The notes: generated by a model from the letters alone, not told the origin. A DNA stretch of 64,000 bases from Hygrocybe punicea (GCA_963556145.1 OY744461.1:8566891-8630890); one strand, 5' to 3'; positions 46,944 through 57,780 are shown, numbered from the stretch's first letter. Made by a program: numbers and translations.

Positions 46944-48942
46944 CGGTCGCGGATATCGCCAGCGCTCGCGCAATCTGCATCCGCTGGGCCTCTCCACCCG
47001 ATATCAGCGACGCATTCTCCCCGACCTTCATATTGTATCCCTCCGGCAGAGCCTCGATAAACTCATCAACATTCACAGCCTTGGCAGCCCGGCGGATATC
47101 CTGCTCGGAGAGACCCTTGCTCCCGTAGGCGATGCCTTCCGAGATGCTCGCATCGAATAGATTCGGGTGCTGGCTGACAACCGCCACATGTTCTCGCAGA
47201 CGATCCACCTGCGTCGGACGGAGCTCCGATTGTCCAATGAAGATGCCACCCGAGTCTGGCTCATACAATCGCTGCAACAACGCCGCCACAGTGGATTTTC
47301 CAGACTCGGACGAACCCACGATAGCAACACATTCGCCGTCAGCCATGTGCATGGAGAGGTTCTTCAAAACGGGGGCATCAGGCCACTCGGGATACGAGGA
47401 GACTTCACTGAAAGGAACAGCGCCAGTCGGTGGAGGTCGAAGAGTCCTCTTGGATTCATCAGTCTCCAGAGAGCATCAAAAAACCATTGAAATCCCGCGT
47501 GGCTTGAACCGATTTAGCAATCTTTGAGCTTGACCAAAAAAAAATCGAAAACGGGTTCGGAAAAAAAAAGAGCAGGGGGGAAAAAGACATACTGCAAGAC
47601 AACAACTGGGACCCAATAGTAACAGTGAACACCTCCAAATTCAACACCTCCACCATCTGCAGATAAGTATACGTGCCCCGGGCAACATGCGTCGCGCCAA
47701 CGTAAAACAACATCGCTTCCGCAACATAGATCAAAGCGCTCGCCACACCATGCGTCGACCCTTCAACCAAGGCTCCTCGTACACCCATCGCCAACGCCCG
47801 CTTAGCAGCCAAATTAAACTGACTCCGAAAAACGCTTTCAAAAGCCATGGAACGAATAGCCCGAATATCAGAAAGCGCCTTCATTAACAACAACAATGCA
47901 GGACCTACCCATGTTCCCCTCCTCAACTCACACCTCGCCACCAACCTCGTCTGGAACGCCATCGCAGCAGCAAACACCACAAACGCAAACGCAACCAACG
48001 TCAACTGCCACCCCTTTACAAGTGCCCAAAGCAGCACGTCCAACATCGCACCCACAACGCAACACTGCCCCAGCACAACCGCAATCAAGTACCCAGCGTC
48101 GTCCCTGTCTGTCACGAGCACCTGCACTGGACGCATAGCGCTGTTCTCGCTCTTGTCGAACCACCGCTTATCCTGCGCCAGCACGCGCTGGTAACACACC
48201 TTCCGGATATGCGTCACCCAGCTCATAGCAGCCGTCTCCAACACAAAGTGTTTGACCCCCAAAAAGACCCCGTCCAGCGCTGCGACGCTCAAGGTGATCC
48301 CGCCAAACGCATTGATGGTGGGTATGTCAGTCGCCCCGGAGTGGTCGCCTGCGCCAGCATCATCGCCCGAAACGCACCATCCACGATGCTCCCAATCTTG
48401 AGGACGTAGACAAAGTCGTGAGTCGTGCTGTGAAAGGTCGTGCGTGAAAACGATAGTGGTCTTGTTGGCTTGCCAGCGTTTGATAGCCTCAAAGACCAGC
48501 ACGCGCGACGTTGCATCCAGCGCAGACGTCGCTTCATCTAACCAATAAAAAGTCTCGAGCAAAATTGATGAGAAAAGAAAAGGAGAAAAAAAAACTCATC
48601 TAGAATAAGAACAGTAGGATCGGGCAATTTAGCACGAGCGATAGCCAAGCGCTGCATCTGTCCACCAGACAGGCTATCGCCACCATTACCCAACCGAGTG
48701 AGGTAACCTTCCAGAAGGTCCCTAACAAAATCATGCATCAACGCCGCCCTACACGCCTCCACAACCTCTTCATGCGTCACATCTTTTGACGGCCTCCCAC
48801 CCCCACGCACACTCATATCAAACAGTATGCACTCCTGTGACACACACGCCACATGCTCCCGTATCCACGCATCGTCCAGGTACACCACATCCTGGTTATC
48901 CAGCTGTGGAGTGCCGCTCTGCGCACCGTACATGCGGAGCAG
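46944..48942 (-). pseudogene. captured ABC transporter fragment, right arm
   Basis: Mirror of 16662-18660 with the same broken splice donor, frameshift and Walker A change, so the damage came before the arms were copied. Confidence 0.85.
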
Positions 48943-49135
48943 CAGCTGATCGGCATATAGTCCATTGTTGGCCCAGGATGAAGCCTCTGAATATACGCGC
49001 TCAGGGTCGCAGGATCTGCAGGGGACATACTCGGCAGAGATTTATTGGATTCGAGAGATTTGGTCCAACCAGTTTTCTTGTTCTTGATAGATGCAGGCAC
49101 CGGAATGATTCTTGCAGAAATCGACGAACGTGCTT
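48943..49135 (-). pseudogene. 5' fragment of the CACTA accessory gene, right arm
   Basis: Mirror of 16469-16661, joined directly to the ABC fragment. Confidence 0.7.
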
Positions 49136-49399
49136 CTAATAGTATGTGTTAGAGAATATAGAGCGAGCTTGTTGAGAAGCTCGATGCGCATTGTGCCGAG
49201 GTCGTCTCGTATGCGTCGAGGTGATGGTCGTTGGCTGGGTTCTCTTTTTCGTTAACTCGCCATCCTTGTCATGCGCGCCAAAGTAGTCTCACTTCGCCTT
49301 CGTCCTGTGTGTACTCGATCCAGCGGATAACGTAGCTCGAGGGACTGACAGCAGTTCGAGCGATCATGTCATTATGACGGATTACTCGGGATTTGTTTT

Positions 49400-49463
49400 G
49401 TCCCTGGTCAAGTCCTGGGCCAGTACCAGTCAAGTACTAGTCAAGTACTGGACAACTACTGGT
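49400..49463. repeat. subterminal repeats of the CACTA right end
   Basis: Inverse of 16141-16204. Confidence 0.5.
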
Positions 49464-49893
49464 TAATGTATTTGGGACTCTACAAATACTAAATGTGTGA
49501 TTGCCTTTCGAGTTTCCTGAATTCAAATTCAAATTTCAAACATTTTATTGACTTTGAGAGACTTGAAAGAATCAAATGGAGTAGAATTTTGAAAAGCTTA
49601 GAAATTCAGATTAGGAGATTCTTCAATATGATACCAAATGCCAAATGAGAGTATTTGAGAAATTGATATTTGCTATATGATTCCAGATTCTTCACAAGAT
49701 ATGAAAATTTTGGAATTTTTTGGATCTACATATGACCTTTTGATAGTTATTTCTAATTCTCAAAAGGTGTGGAGAAATATGAACTTCAGTAATGTATTTA
49801 GATATATATTTTACAAGTCCTAAATTTAGTCTTTTGTTTTGTATGGGTAATTTATTTGTGTAACCCCCAAAGGCCTTTTTGCGCCTAGTGTTA

Positions 49894-50225
49894 GTATCAA
49901 GACATCCACGAGGACTCTTCACCGTCATTTGATGGAGGACCACATGGACATTTGGGTATCCCGTTGTGATGAGTTCAGGGTCAATGTAAAGGTGAAGAGT
50001 GCCCAGGCTGCCCTGAATGAATATAGAAAGGGCAAAGGGCAATCAACAGGACCAGTGCCACAAGGATGAACTCCATACTCAAGGGAAGCTTTCATTGATG
50101 CGATCATCCAGTTCATCATTGGGGATGATCAAGTATATTTTTATATGGTTTTATATTCCTGTATTGATGAGATATTATGATTTCAGTCACTCAACAATGT
50201 TGAATCACCACCCATAACAGAATGA
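49894..50225 (+). pseudogene. hAT transposase fragment, continuation beyond the CACTA element
   Basis: Continues the BED finger with TSTRTLHRHLMEDHMDIW, then VKSAQAALNEYRKGKG, a stop TGA at 50067-50069, YSREAFIDAIIQFIIGDD, an intron (50133-50186) and SLNNVESPPITE. The second hAT element has the matching FVKHLINFIIADNQ and SINVVECAEF, confirming the family. The DDE core expected further on is absent; a minisatellite begins instead. Confidence 0.75.
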
Positions 50226-50875
50226 CACAGACAACGACCATGAATGCGATGGGGACAGGAATGGCCATGTGGATGAGAACCTGGACTGCAATAACAAGAA
50301 TGGGGACCAGAATGACCAGAACGGGGACTGGAACAATGACTGTGGGGATGGCAACAAAGACAATGGGACCGGAACATGGGACCGGAATGACGACAATGGG
50401 GACAGCAATGAGGACTGGTATGATGCCAGTGGGGACAGGAATGATGACAGTGGGGACAGGAACGATGACAATGGGGACCAGAATGCTGACAATGGGGATG
50501 GCAACAAGGACCAAAACAAGGACAGCGGGGATGGCAACGATGACAATGGGGACCAGAATGACAACAATGGGGATGGCAAGGACAACCAGAACGATGGCAG
50601 TAGGGATGGCAACGACAACAATGGGGACTGGAATGACAACAACGGGGATGGCAAGGACAACAACAGGGATGGCAAGGACAACAACAGAAATGGCAAGGAC
50701 AACAAGAACAATGGCAAGGACAACAAGAACAATGGCAGTGGGGATGGCAAAAATGACAATGGGGACTGGAACGATGACACCATGGACCAGAATGATGACA
50801 GCAGGGACCAGAATGATGACAACAGGGATGGCAACAAGGACAACGTGAATGGGAATGGGACCACAAGATAGTGGG
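50222..50875. repeat. purine-rich minisatellite (GAC/AAT/GGG words)
   Basis: About 650 bases built from AATGACAATGGGGAC-like units of 6-15 bases, such as GGGGATGGCAACAAGGAC. One frame runs open for 200 codons of Asn, Asp and Gly, as expected from the 3-base periodicity; there is no evidence it is translated. Confidence 0.8.
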
Positions 50876-51194
50876 ACTATGATGGGGCAATGGGAGATGA
50901 CGACAATGACAATGACAACAAGGATGGTGAGAATGAGGACAACAAAGATGGCAAGGACAGTGCAGAGGAAGTAGATGGCCCAAAGTCACCTTGCAACCAT
51001 GCACCTTTATGTCAATTGACATGGGTGGGGTGTTCACGAGGTTACTAGGGTCCAGCAGAACAAGGGACCAGGATGCTGGGATGACAGGATGGGAATGGTG
51101 ACAGCAATGGTAAGTCTTCTTTTTTTTTGCTTATTTCATGCACTACTAATAACCTTTAGCCATAACTGCACTGGCCACAGCCCTGCCAACACGA
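50876..51194. other. flank of the minisatellite, no gene
   Basis: Degenerating copies of the same words to about 50970, then unique sequence. Nothing recognised. Confidence 0.5.
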
Positions 51195-51470
51195 ATGGCA
51201 TGGGCAGCAGCAATGGAACCCACCAGCAATGGGTTTGGCAGGGGAAAAGGCAGTGGCAACGGGAGCAGCAGCAACAGCAGCAGCAGCAGCAGCCCCAAGA
51301 GCAATGGGAGCAGCAGCATAACAGGCAGCAGCAGGACCAGGACTGGAAATGGCAGCAGCAGCAGCCACAACAGCAATGGCAGCAGCAGTCAGACTGCCAA
51401 AAATGGCTACAACAGCCACAATGGCAACAGCAGCTCCCATGGCAGCGCCAACAGGAGCAGCAGCAGGCGC
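51195..51470. repeat. CAG/GCA-rich trinucleotide tract, left part
   Basis: Imperfect CAG/CAA/GGG triplets. The tract is cut at GCGC by the LTR element and resumes at 56418. Confidence 0.75.
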
Positions 51471-52083
51471 TGTGACGGCGAGTGTGGTTGTAGACCCGAA
51501 TGGGAATCTACGGAAAGGGTGATCAGCTAAGAAGTGATCAGAGGAGTTTATTTTCTATAGTCTAGTCAATCCAACCCGAATCCAGGGTTCTGGATCAGAG
51601 GGGAAGTGAAGGGAGCGGAGTACGAAGACTAATGAGATGATACGAAGCGAGGACTAAGAAGTAGAACTGAAGGGATGCAATACGATAGGATGTAATATGA
51701 TATGGTGGGATATGATAATATATATGTTGTAGTATAAGGGTACATCTTTTATACTACTGGGAGAGATCCTGTGCTGTAGTAACTATGTACTACAAGCGAA
51801 GGCTGTAACTGATGGTAGAGAGGTGGAGCGGAGTATAGGGGGAATGGTGCTATGTACTAAGTAACGGGAAACGAAGATATATCATATGTAACTATATATG
51901 TACTGATTCCGGGTCGTTAGAGACATCGCATCTTGAGTATGAACGATTCCGGAGGCGGAATCCGGAGCGGAATCGACGGAAAAGACCGGAAACGGGCGGA
52001 ATCGATGATACGTGAATGGGAATGGACGAGGACGAAGTGGGATATGAAGAGGATTCGGGTCCAGAGGGCCCGGAGCCTCTACA
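51471..52083 (-). repeat. 3' LTR of the gag-only element (613 bp)
   Basis: On the element strand begins TGTAGAGG and ends CGTCACA. Confidence 0.88.
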
Positions 52084-52350
52084 TCCGGTCAGGACTCAGA
52101 TAGAGACCATCCCTGGTCGATCCATACGAAATAACAAAGATACCGGGGTCGTGGGAATAAATGAGCGGAGGCGATGTCGAAAACGGGCGGAAACAATGGT
52201 ACAACGTGAACGAGATCGAAGCCGGCGGGTATCGAAGCGTCGGGAAGCAGTGGTCCGGAGCTAAAGAAAACTTTTCAACGCGACTTCAACAATCTCGACA
52301 ACATCCTCAACAAGCCCAACAAACCCAACAAACACCAACACCAACACCAG

Positions 52351-53828
52351 ATGTCGACGGAATACAACAATTTCCTCAACAATCTCGATGCGGAAACGCG
52401 GCAAGACTTCGAGAGCGCCGTAGCCGAGTTACTAGAAGTCGACGCGGCCGGAATCGATATCGTACGCGACGGATTCGAGAACGAAGCACGGCAATGGGTG
52501 GTGAGACGACGACGGGCCATGGTAAGAGATCCCGTTCCTGTAAACGGCACGGACTAACGATACGCGACAGCGGAACTACAGGGGAATCTTGACGGAAATC
52601 CGAGACAATGGAATTGACGTGACGGAACCGAGGGATTTCTCGATGGGCGGAGAGATGGTGGTCGAGGTCGAGGAATGGTTGCGGAATCGTGAGGAGTACA
52701 AGAAGCGGGAACGGGAAGAGGCCGTGCGTCGGGAAGTCGAGGAAGTGTCACGTTTGCAGGAGGAGAAGGAGGAGGAAGCGAGGAAGCAACAGGTCGAGGA
52801 GGCGGAAAGGATCGAGCGGGAATGGGCGGAGGAATCGCGTCAATACGAAGAGGAGATGAATAGGAGGGCGGAGGCGGAGAAGCGGATCGAGGAGGCGGAA
52901 AGGATGAAGGCGGCAGAGGCAGCAAAAAGGGATAATGCAGCCGCGAAAAGGGACCGGGAGGAGACTGCACAAACCAGCGATCACGGAAGCGAGGACGAGG
53001 AGGACACCTGGTCCAACCAACAACTACGAAAATACGAGCGGCTTCAAGCACTCAACGCGATCAAACACAAAAAGCTCAACCGGGATAAGAGGGTCAACCG
53101 GGACGACGAGACCGTTCACGGGGACTACAACAGCGGCAACGATTTCTCGAATGCGAGCGGGAACGAGGACGCGGAACCGAAGGGAAAGATTCCGGGGGTA
53201 AGTGATATCTCGCGGACTCGTATATCCGTGGTGCCTAACTAATCCGTAGTACATGCAGTCGTTCCGTATCCGGCAATGCGATGCGTGCGTGACCGCCAAC
53301 GCGGTTTGTCGCGGAATCGAGGGATACGCGTGCGATCGGTGCAAAAGACTTAAACGACGTTGCGGATTGTCGACGAAGGGACCAGCCACCGGATCCGGAA
53401 AAGCGGAAAGGAAAGGGAAGGCGAAGGCGGGTAGTCCGAAGAGAAAGGTCGTCGCGAAGAAGATACCAAAGCCCGTGAGGAAGCCTAGGTTGCGGACCGG
53501 AGAGGCGTCGACGAGTAAGCGGACGTTGACCGACGTTGAACCGGATACGGAATCGGAGCGGGACGAAGGGAGACGAGGAAATCCGTTCAAGCACCCGCGG
53601 ATCGGAGCCGGAATCAACGACCACGTCCGGGCAGTACGCAAGATGGCGACGGAAACGCAAAGGGAGATATCGACGATCGCGGACGGCCTCTCTGAATACG
53701 TCGCGGAGGTCCACACCAAGCTAACCCGTTGGACGCAGGAGCTAAATCGACTACGCGCGAACCAGGCCCATATCTTTGGCCAACTCGACATGATCGACAC
53801 AAAACTCGACGAAAGGAGAAGGGAGTAG
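52351..53828 (+). CDS. coiled-coil protein with Zn2Cys6-pattern cluster, antisense to gag region
   Basis: Exon 1 from ATG 52351 (MSTEYNNFLNNLDAETRQD) to about 52522, intron ending CGCGACAG, exon 2 from RNYRGILTEIRDNGID through a long Glu/Arg coiled coil to GKIPG near 53198, then a 52 nt intron and exon 3 from YMQSFRIRQCDAC to the TAG at 53826-53828. The total is about 470 residues. Exon 3 has six cysteines spaced C-x2-C-x6-C-x7-C-x2-C-x6-C (CDACVTANAVC, then CDRCKRLKRRC), the spacing of fungal binuclear zinc clusters. A basic stretch and a second helical region follow. An A/C-rich leader precedes the ATG. It could bind nucleic acid; that is inference. It is unusual for such a gene to lie inside an LTR element on the opposite strand. 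Confidence 0.7.
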
Positions 53829-55606
53829 AAGGGAAATGGACGGAAAAGGAGGGGAACCGAACCGCGGGACAATGTACATAAAAATAAAATGAGTACATAA
53901 TAAAATCTATAACGGAAAGGGAGAAACGGGTAACTACATAAGCCAGAATCTGGAGGTCGAGGTGGAGGGCGGGACCGGAATACAACGGACACGGAATGGG
54001 ATCGAAACAAACGGGAAACAAGGAAAACTATAAACGGAAACGAAAATATAAATAAGTGGAGGCCGGGAGCGTGAATGGAAAGCGGAACGGAAGACGAAAA
54101 CGCAAAAATAGGAGACGGAAACGGGTCTACATCCCCACAAGAGTTTCTGAAAGAAGGTCGGAGGCGGAACGACGAGAGGAGGCGGAGAACTTCTTGCAAA
54201 TATTCGAGCGAGGTGTCGAGGGGGCGGAGGTCCAGAATGCGATCACAAAGTAGAATGAAGACGGAAACGAGGAATAAAATAAAATCGAGAACCGGAGTGC
54301 TGACACCAACACGATCCCATATAACGGGTGTGCCGCGTGACGGGTCTAAAGACGACGGGGTGCCCCAAGCGGGCGGAAACGACAAAGTGCCCCAAGTGGG
54401 CGAGGAGGGAACCGGAGACGATACGGGAGCGGGAACGACGAGGGGAACCGGGAATGAAGGGGTCGACATAACGGAACCGGGACCGGAATCGAAATCAGAT
54501 AAAAGGGGAGGTATGGGGTCCGGAATGGGAACGGGTACGGAATACTCAACCAAAGTCGACGGAATCTCAATAGACGGTGACGGAGGACAATATGGCGACA
54601 ATATCGGGGGCGGAATGTCTATTTCTGGAGAATCCGATGACAATGGGAGCGGGTCCGGTACGAGTTCGTGGACGGAAACCGGAGGGGACGAATCCGAAGA
54701 CGACGGGGACGAAATAGGAAACGAATTGGATAAATCGGTGACCGGCATCGATAAATCGGGAATGGGATCGGACGGGGACGGCACGGGACTGGACGTCAAA
54801 ACCTGTAAACAAATAACGGTCTCGACGGGCACCGGAATGGACGGGGACGGGGAACACGATGACGGGGACGGAGTATACGAAGGACCGGAATGAACGTGGG
54901 CGACGGAACGAACAACGGTGGGCGGGATCGAGGTCAGAATCGGGACCGGAGATGACAAAGCTATGACGGGTGGGGAACTGGGACTGGAATCGGGACTAGA
55001 GATGGTAACGGCAAGGGAAGGGGATTTCGGAACGGAGCGATAACCGGAAAGTAGGAATAAGGCGGCATCGTGGAAAACATCGAGCGGGTATGGATCGTCG
55101 TGGTAATGGTCAGGAAGAAGGTAATGGAGGCGTTCTTCAATACGTAGACGAAGGTCTGAGTCGAATCCGTTGGCGAAGAATGTGTTCCGTTGCTTATCCG
55201 TTAGACGGCCGTTGTCAAACAAGACACCGGAAATGCGTATGAAATCCCGGAAATATTGTCCTAAGTCCGCTTTGTTCTCTATACCGTAAGCCGATTGTCG
55301 TCGCGTAAGTTGATCGAGATCCGAGATCGTATACCGGATGGAATTCGTAGCACCGGGATAAAAGTCGAAGACGGCACGTCGGAAAGCAATGAAGTCCTTT
55401 GCTGAAGCGGCGGGTAGGGTAGACCAAAGTTCGTAATCGTCGTTATCAAGGTACCGGAGCGTGTAGCGAATCTTCATAGCGTCCGTGAGTCCACAGTCGG
55501 AGCCGAGCATGTCAATTTCGTCAAAGAAGCGGGGAAGGTCGTGTTCGTCACCATGAAACGTCGGGGCTGAACGATCACCTCGGAGAGGCATCAATCCGTA
55601 CGTCAT
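53024..55606 (-). CDS. Gypsy-type Gag protein, with long unexplained open tail
   Basis: Starts MTYGLMPLRGDRSAPTFHGD and follows the Agaricomycete Gypsy Gag pattern: LPRFFDEIDMLGSDCGLTD, MKIRYTLRYLDNDDYELW, FYPGATNSIRYTISDLDQL, DLGQYFRDFIRISGVL and LPDHYHDDPYPLDVF. Only about the first 210 residues look like Gag; then comes a Ser/Pro-rich stretch. From about 53830 leftward the frame is merely open opposite the coding exons of the plus-strand gene, so the true protein probably ends earlier. No CCHC knuckle was seen. Gag would form the particle that packages the RNA, using enzymes from another element. Confidence 0.65.
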   Translation of the reverse strand: MTYGLMPLRGDRSAPTFHGDEHDLPRFFDEIDMLGSDCGLTDAMKIRYTLRYLDNDDYELWSTLPAASAKDFIAFRRAVFDFYPGATNSIRYTISDLDQLTRRQSAYGIENKADLGQYFRDFIRISGVLFDNGRLTDKQRNTFFANGFDSDLRLRIEERLHYLLPDHYHDDPYPLDVFHDAALFLLSGYRSVPKSPSLAVTISSPDSSPSSPPVIALSSPVPILTSIPPTVVRSVAHVHSGPSYTPSPSSCSPSPSIPVPVETVICLQVLTSSPVPSPSDPIPDLSMPVTDLSNSFPISSPSSSDSSPPVSVHELVPDPLPLSSDSPEIDIPPPILSPYCPPSPSIEIPSTLVEYSVPVPIPDPIPPLLSDFDSGPGSVMSTPSFPVPLVVPAPVSSPVPSSPTWGTLSFPPAWGTPSSLDPSRGTPVIWDRVGVSTPVLDFILFLVSVFILLCDRILDLRPLDTSLEYLQEVLRLLSSFRLRPSFRNSCGDVDPFPSPIFAFSSSVPLSIHAPGLHLFIFSFPFIVFLVSRLFRSHSVSVVFRSRPPPRPPDSGLCSYPFLPFRYRFYYVLILFLCTLSRGSVPLLFRPFPFYSLLLSSSFVSIMSSWPKIWAWFARSRFSSCVQRVSLVWTSATYSERPSAIVDISLCVSVAILRTARTWSLIPAPIRGCLNGFPRLPSSRSDSVSGSTSVNVRLLVDASPVRNLGFLTGFGIFFATTFLFGLPAFAFPFLSAFPDPVAGPFVDNPQRRLSLLHRSHAYPSIPRQTALAVTHASHCRIRNDCMYYGLVRHHGYTSPRDITYPRNLSLRFRVLVPARIREIVAAVVVPVNGLVVPVDPLIPVELFVFDRVECLKPLVFS

Positions 55607-55780
55607 ATCGGGAATGTCTAAATCGGGATGCGGGTCGGAAAGCGGGTCGGGTCGAGGAGGTTCGAGGTCGAGGTCAAAGGCGTAAGCGGAACTAAATAAC
55701 TAGAGTCGGGTAGAAGAGGGAAACGTCATGAAAGTCAAAGCCGACCGTGGGGAGGGTATGAAAAGACAAAAGAAATAAAC

Positions 55781-55798
55781 TCCTCACGGTGGGCTCCA
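55781..55798 (-). promoter_or_regulatory. primer-binding site of the gag-only element
   Basis: On the minus strand TGGAGCCCACCGTGAGGA begins two bases after the right LTR, matching the site at 42555-42572 at all but one position. Confidence 0.55.
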
Positions 55799-55800
55799 GT

Positions 55801-56413
55801 TGTGACGGCGAGTGTGGTTGTAGACCCGAATGGGAATCTACGGAAAGGGTGATCAGCTAAGAAGTGATCAGAGGAGTTTATTTTCTATAGTCTAGTCAAT
55901 CCAACCCGAATCCAGGGTTCTGGATCAGAGGGGAAGTGAAGGGAGCGGAGTACGAAGACTAATGAGATGATACGAAGCGAGGACTAAGAAGTAGAACTGA
56001 AGGGATGCAATACGATAGGATGTAATATGATATGGTGGGATATGATAATATATATGTTGTAGTATAAGGGTACATCTTTTATACTACTGGGAGAGATCCT
56101 GTGCTGTAGTAACTATGTACTACAAGCGAAGGCTGTAACTGATGGTAGAGAGGTGGAGCGGAGTATAGGGGGAATGGTGCTATGTACTAAGTAACGGGAA
56201 ACGAAGATATATCATATGTAACTATATACGTACTGATTCCGGGTCGTTAGAGACATCGCATCTTGAGTATGAACGATTCCGGAGGCGGAATCCGGAGCGG
56301 AATCGACGGAAAAGACCGGAAACGGGCGGAATCGATGATACGTGAATGGGAATGGACGAGGACGAAGTGGGATATGAAGAGGATTCGGGTCCAGAGGGCC
56401 CGGAGCCTCTACA
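55801..56413 (-). repeat. 5' LTR of the gag-only element (613 bp)
   Basis: Direct copy of 51471-52083; its element-strand start is at 56413. Confidence 0.88.
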
Positions 56414-56417
56414 GCGC

Positions 56418-56525
56418 AATGGCAGCAATGGCTGTGGCAGCAGCTAGGGCAGCAACGGCGGCAACAGCAGCAGTGACAGTGACAGCAGCAGTGATGGTGA
56501 TGGCAGCAGCAGCACTGGTTGGATG
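56418..56525. repeat. CAG/GCA-rich trinucleotide tract, right part
   Basis: Continuation of 51195-51470 after the LTR element. Confidence 0.7.
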
Positions 56526-57780
56526 ATATTTTATTCTTGTTGTAAGGTAGTCTCAATATATCTCAACTATACACAATTTTGCCCTGAAAATATGAAAAAT
56601 TCATGTATATATATGAAGTGTTTGAGCTCAGCAAGTGCCAGAAACAGCCAATGTAATATCAAGCTAATTAAGGTCGAGGTGTGACAAGTATCACATGATC
56701 ATCAAGGGACACGACATGTCACACTTCTGGGTGCCCAGGACCTCACATGACAATCAACACAATGTGTAAGTCACATAAACAAATCAATGCAAGCACATCA
56801 AACACGGTTGAAAATTTCATCTTGGCTCACTACCACCACTATCACCTTGGGTTACACTACAGGATCCTTGGTTGTTGTACTGGGCAACAACCAGAGATTC
56901 TGGTTGTTGTACCGGGCAACAACCAGAGATTCTGGAGTGTCATTGGCATAACTGGTATGTAATTTCCTCAGGCTTTGTTCTCGTGTCTGTTTCATTCACA
57001 GGGCTACTTTATTATTATGGTATGTTCATTTTCTGCTGTTGATTATCATCTTGGTTCTGGTTGCATCCAGCTAAGTGTTTGATGTCTATTACCTCAGTAC
57101 TAACAGTTTGTTTTCAAGTATCCTTGTCAATGAAAATTGTAGCATCTCTGTATGCTCCACCATTGGTGGCTGGTCCTCAGCAATGAGCGCTGACCACAAT
57201 GGGTTTCTGATATCAGGAATTCAGGGAGGGTGAATCCACCTGGATTTCTTTGCTAGGCAACCTACTTGTAGCAGGCCTGGTGGCATCAACACAACTTCAT
57301 TGGGTAAGTCTTATTTTTCATTATTATTAATCCTTGTATGATTGACATTGTACAAATAGGTGATGTATTGTATTTGTCTCAATTTTTTGTTTTGTTTGTA
57401 TTTTCATGGCCACTTTTACAATTATTGTTATGTTTTCAAAAGATTTTGACATTATTTCTCTGGTCAGTCATTCTTGATCAAGAAGAAGAAGAGCTCCTCC
57501 TTCTTGATCAAGACTGGATGATTTTTCATTCTAGCTTCATTTGCAATTCTGACGTTTTGTTTTCACAATTGAATTAGGTGTTCATGTCATTGTAATTGTA
57601 TATACATAATGTTATGCTGATGTGGAAGATTTATTAAATTTTCTAACCCCTAACCCTAAGTTGCTATGTTAGGAAACACCTTGAAGTGTGATGGAACTGA
57701 TGTTGATATATCTTGTCCAAACTAGAATATTTGACTCCATGAGAAGAATATTACTGGATTGAACCAGTGTTATGGATCGC
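56526..57780. other. no gene recognised; hairpins and a palindrome
   Basis: Two tandem 34-base units near 56871-56936 each contain the hairpin GGTTGTTGTA...GGCAACAACC. At 57471-57513 a near-perfect palindrome is built on TTCTTGATCAAGAAG. Other sequence is AT-rich with no supported frame. Confidence 0.5.

Larger units (their letters stand above)
15714..49890 (+). mobile_element. giant 34,177 bp CACTA (CMC/EnSpm) transposon inserted in hAT
   Basis: The left end reads CACTAGGCGCAAAAAGG and the right end is its exact inverse, CCTTTTTGCGCCTAGTG. The three bases TTA stand directly outside both ends (15711-15713 and 49891-49893), the target duplication size of the CACTA superfamily. Removing the element and one TTA restores a continuous BED-finger reading frame of the hAT gene. 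It encodes a TNP2/Transposase_21-type transposase. Unlike ordinary CACTA elements with short terminal repeats, the ends belong to 9,045 bp inverted arms. Nested inside are captured host gene fragments, four loci of an accessory gene and one LTR element. Confidence 0.93.
38577..49890 (-). repeat. right inverted arm of the CACTA element
   Basis: Inverse of 15714-24758, lengthened only by the LTR element at 42369-44633 and its CCGC duplication. Gene content and breaks are the same as in the left arm. A few single-base differences were noticed, for example the ABC signature region encodes AIARAK here and AIAHAK in the left arm. Confidence 0.95.
51471..56413 (-). mobile_element. 4,943 bp LTR element, gag only (TR-GAG-like), Gypsy-related
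   Basis: Two 613 bp LTRs; one difference was noticed between them (TATATG/TATACG near 51898 and 56228). GCGC flanks both sides (51467-51470, 56414-56417). Gag lies on the minus strand and a primer-binding-site-like TGGAGCCCACCG stands two bases inside the right LTR, so the element runs right to left. No protease, reverse transcriptase, RNase H or integrase motifs were seen in the 3.7 kb interior; the plus strand encodes a separate spliced gene. Near-identical LTRs point to recent insertion. Confidence 0.88.

Noticed and set aside
15714..49890. The large palindrome as an assembly artefact
   Set aside because: The outer ends are bounded by a proper TTA duplication, the right arm has its own LTR insertion, the inner repeats are diverged and the centre is unique. 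An artefact would not produce these, though long reads should confirm.
50222..50875. CRISPR-like array
   Set aside because: Units are short, variable and uninterrupted by unique spacers; this is a eukaryotic minisatellite.
51195..51470. Poly-Gln or poly-Ala protein from the CAG tract
   Set aside because: All frames are open because of triplet repetition; no gene structure surrounds it.
53024..53830. C-terminal 270 residues of the long gag frame as real protein
   Set aside because: This part is opposite spliced coding exons of the plus-strand gene and resembles no Gag or Pol segment.
54075..54893. 272-codon Gly/Asp-rich plus-strand frame
   Set aside because: It is the reverse of the Ser/Pro-rich part of the gag frame; composition explains its openness.
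57640..57660. Telomere-like TAACCCCTAACCCTAA
   Set aside because: Only about two imperfect units, no array and no subtelomeric context; chance is enough.
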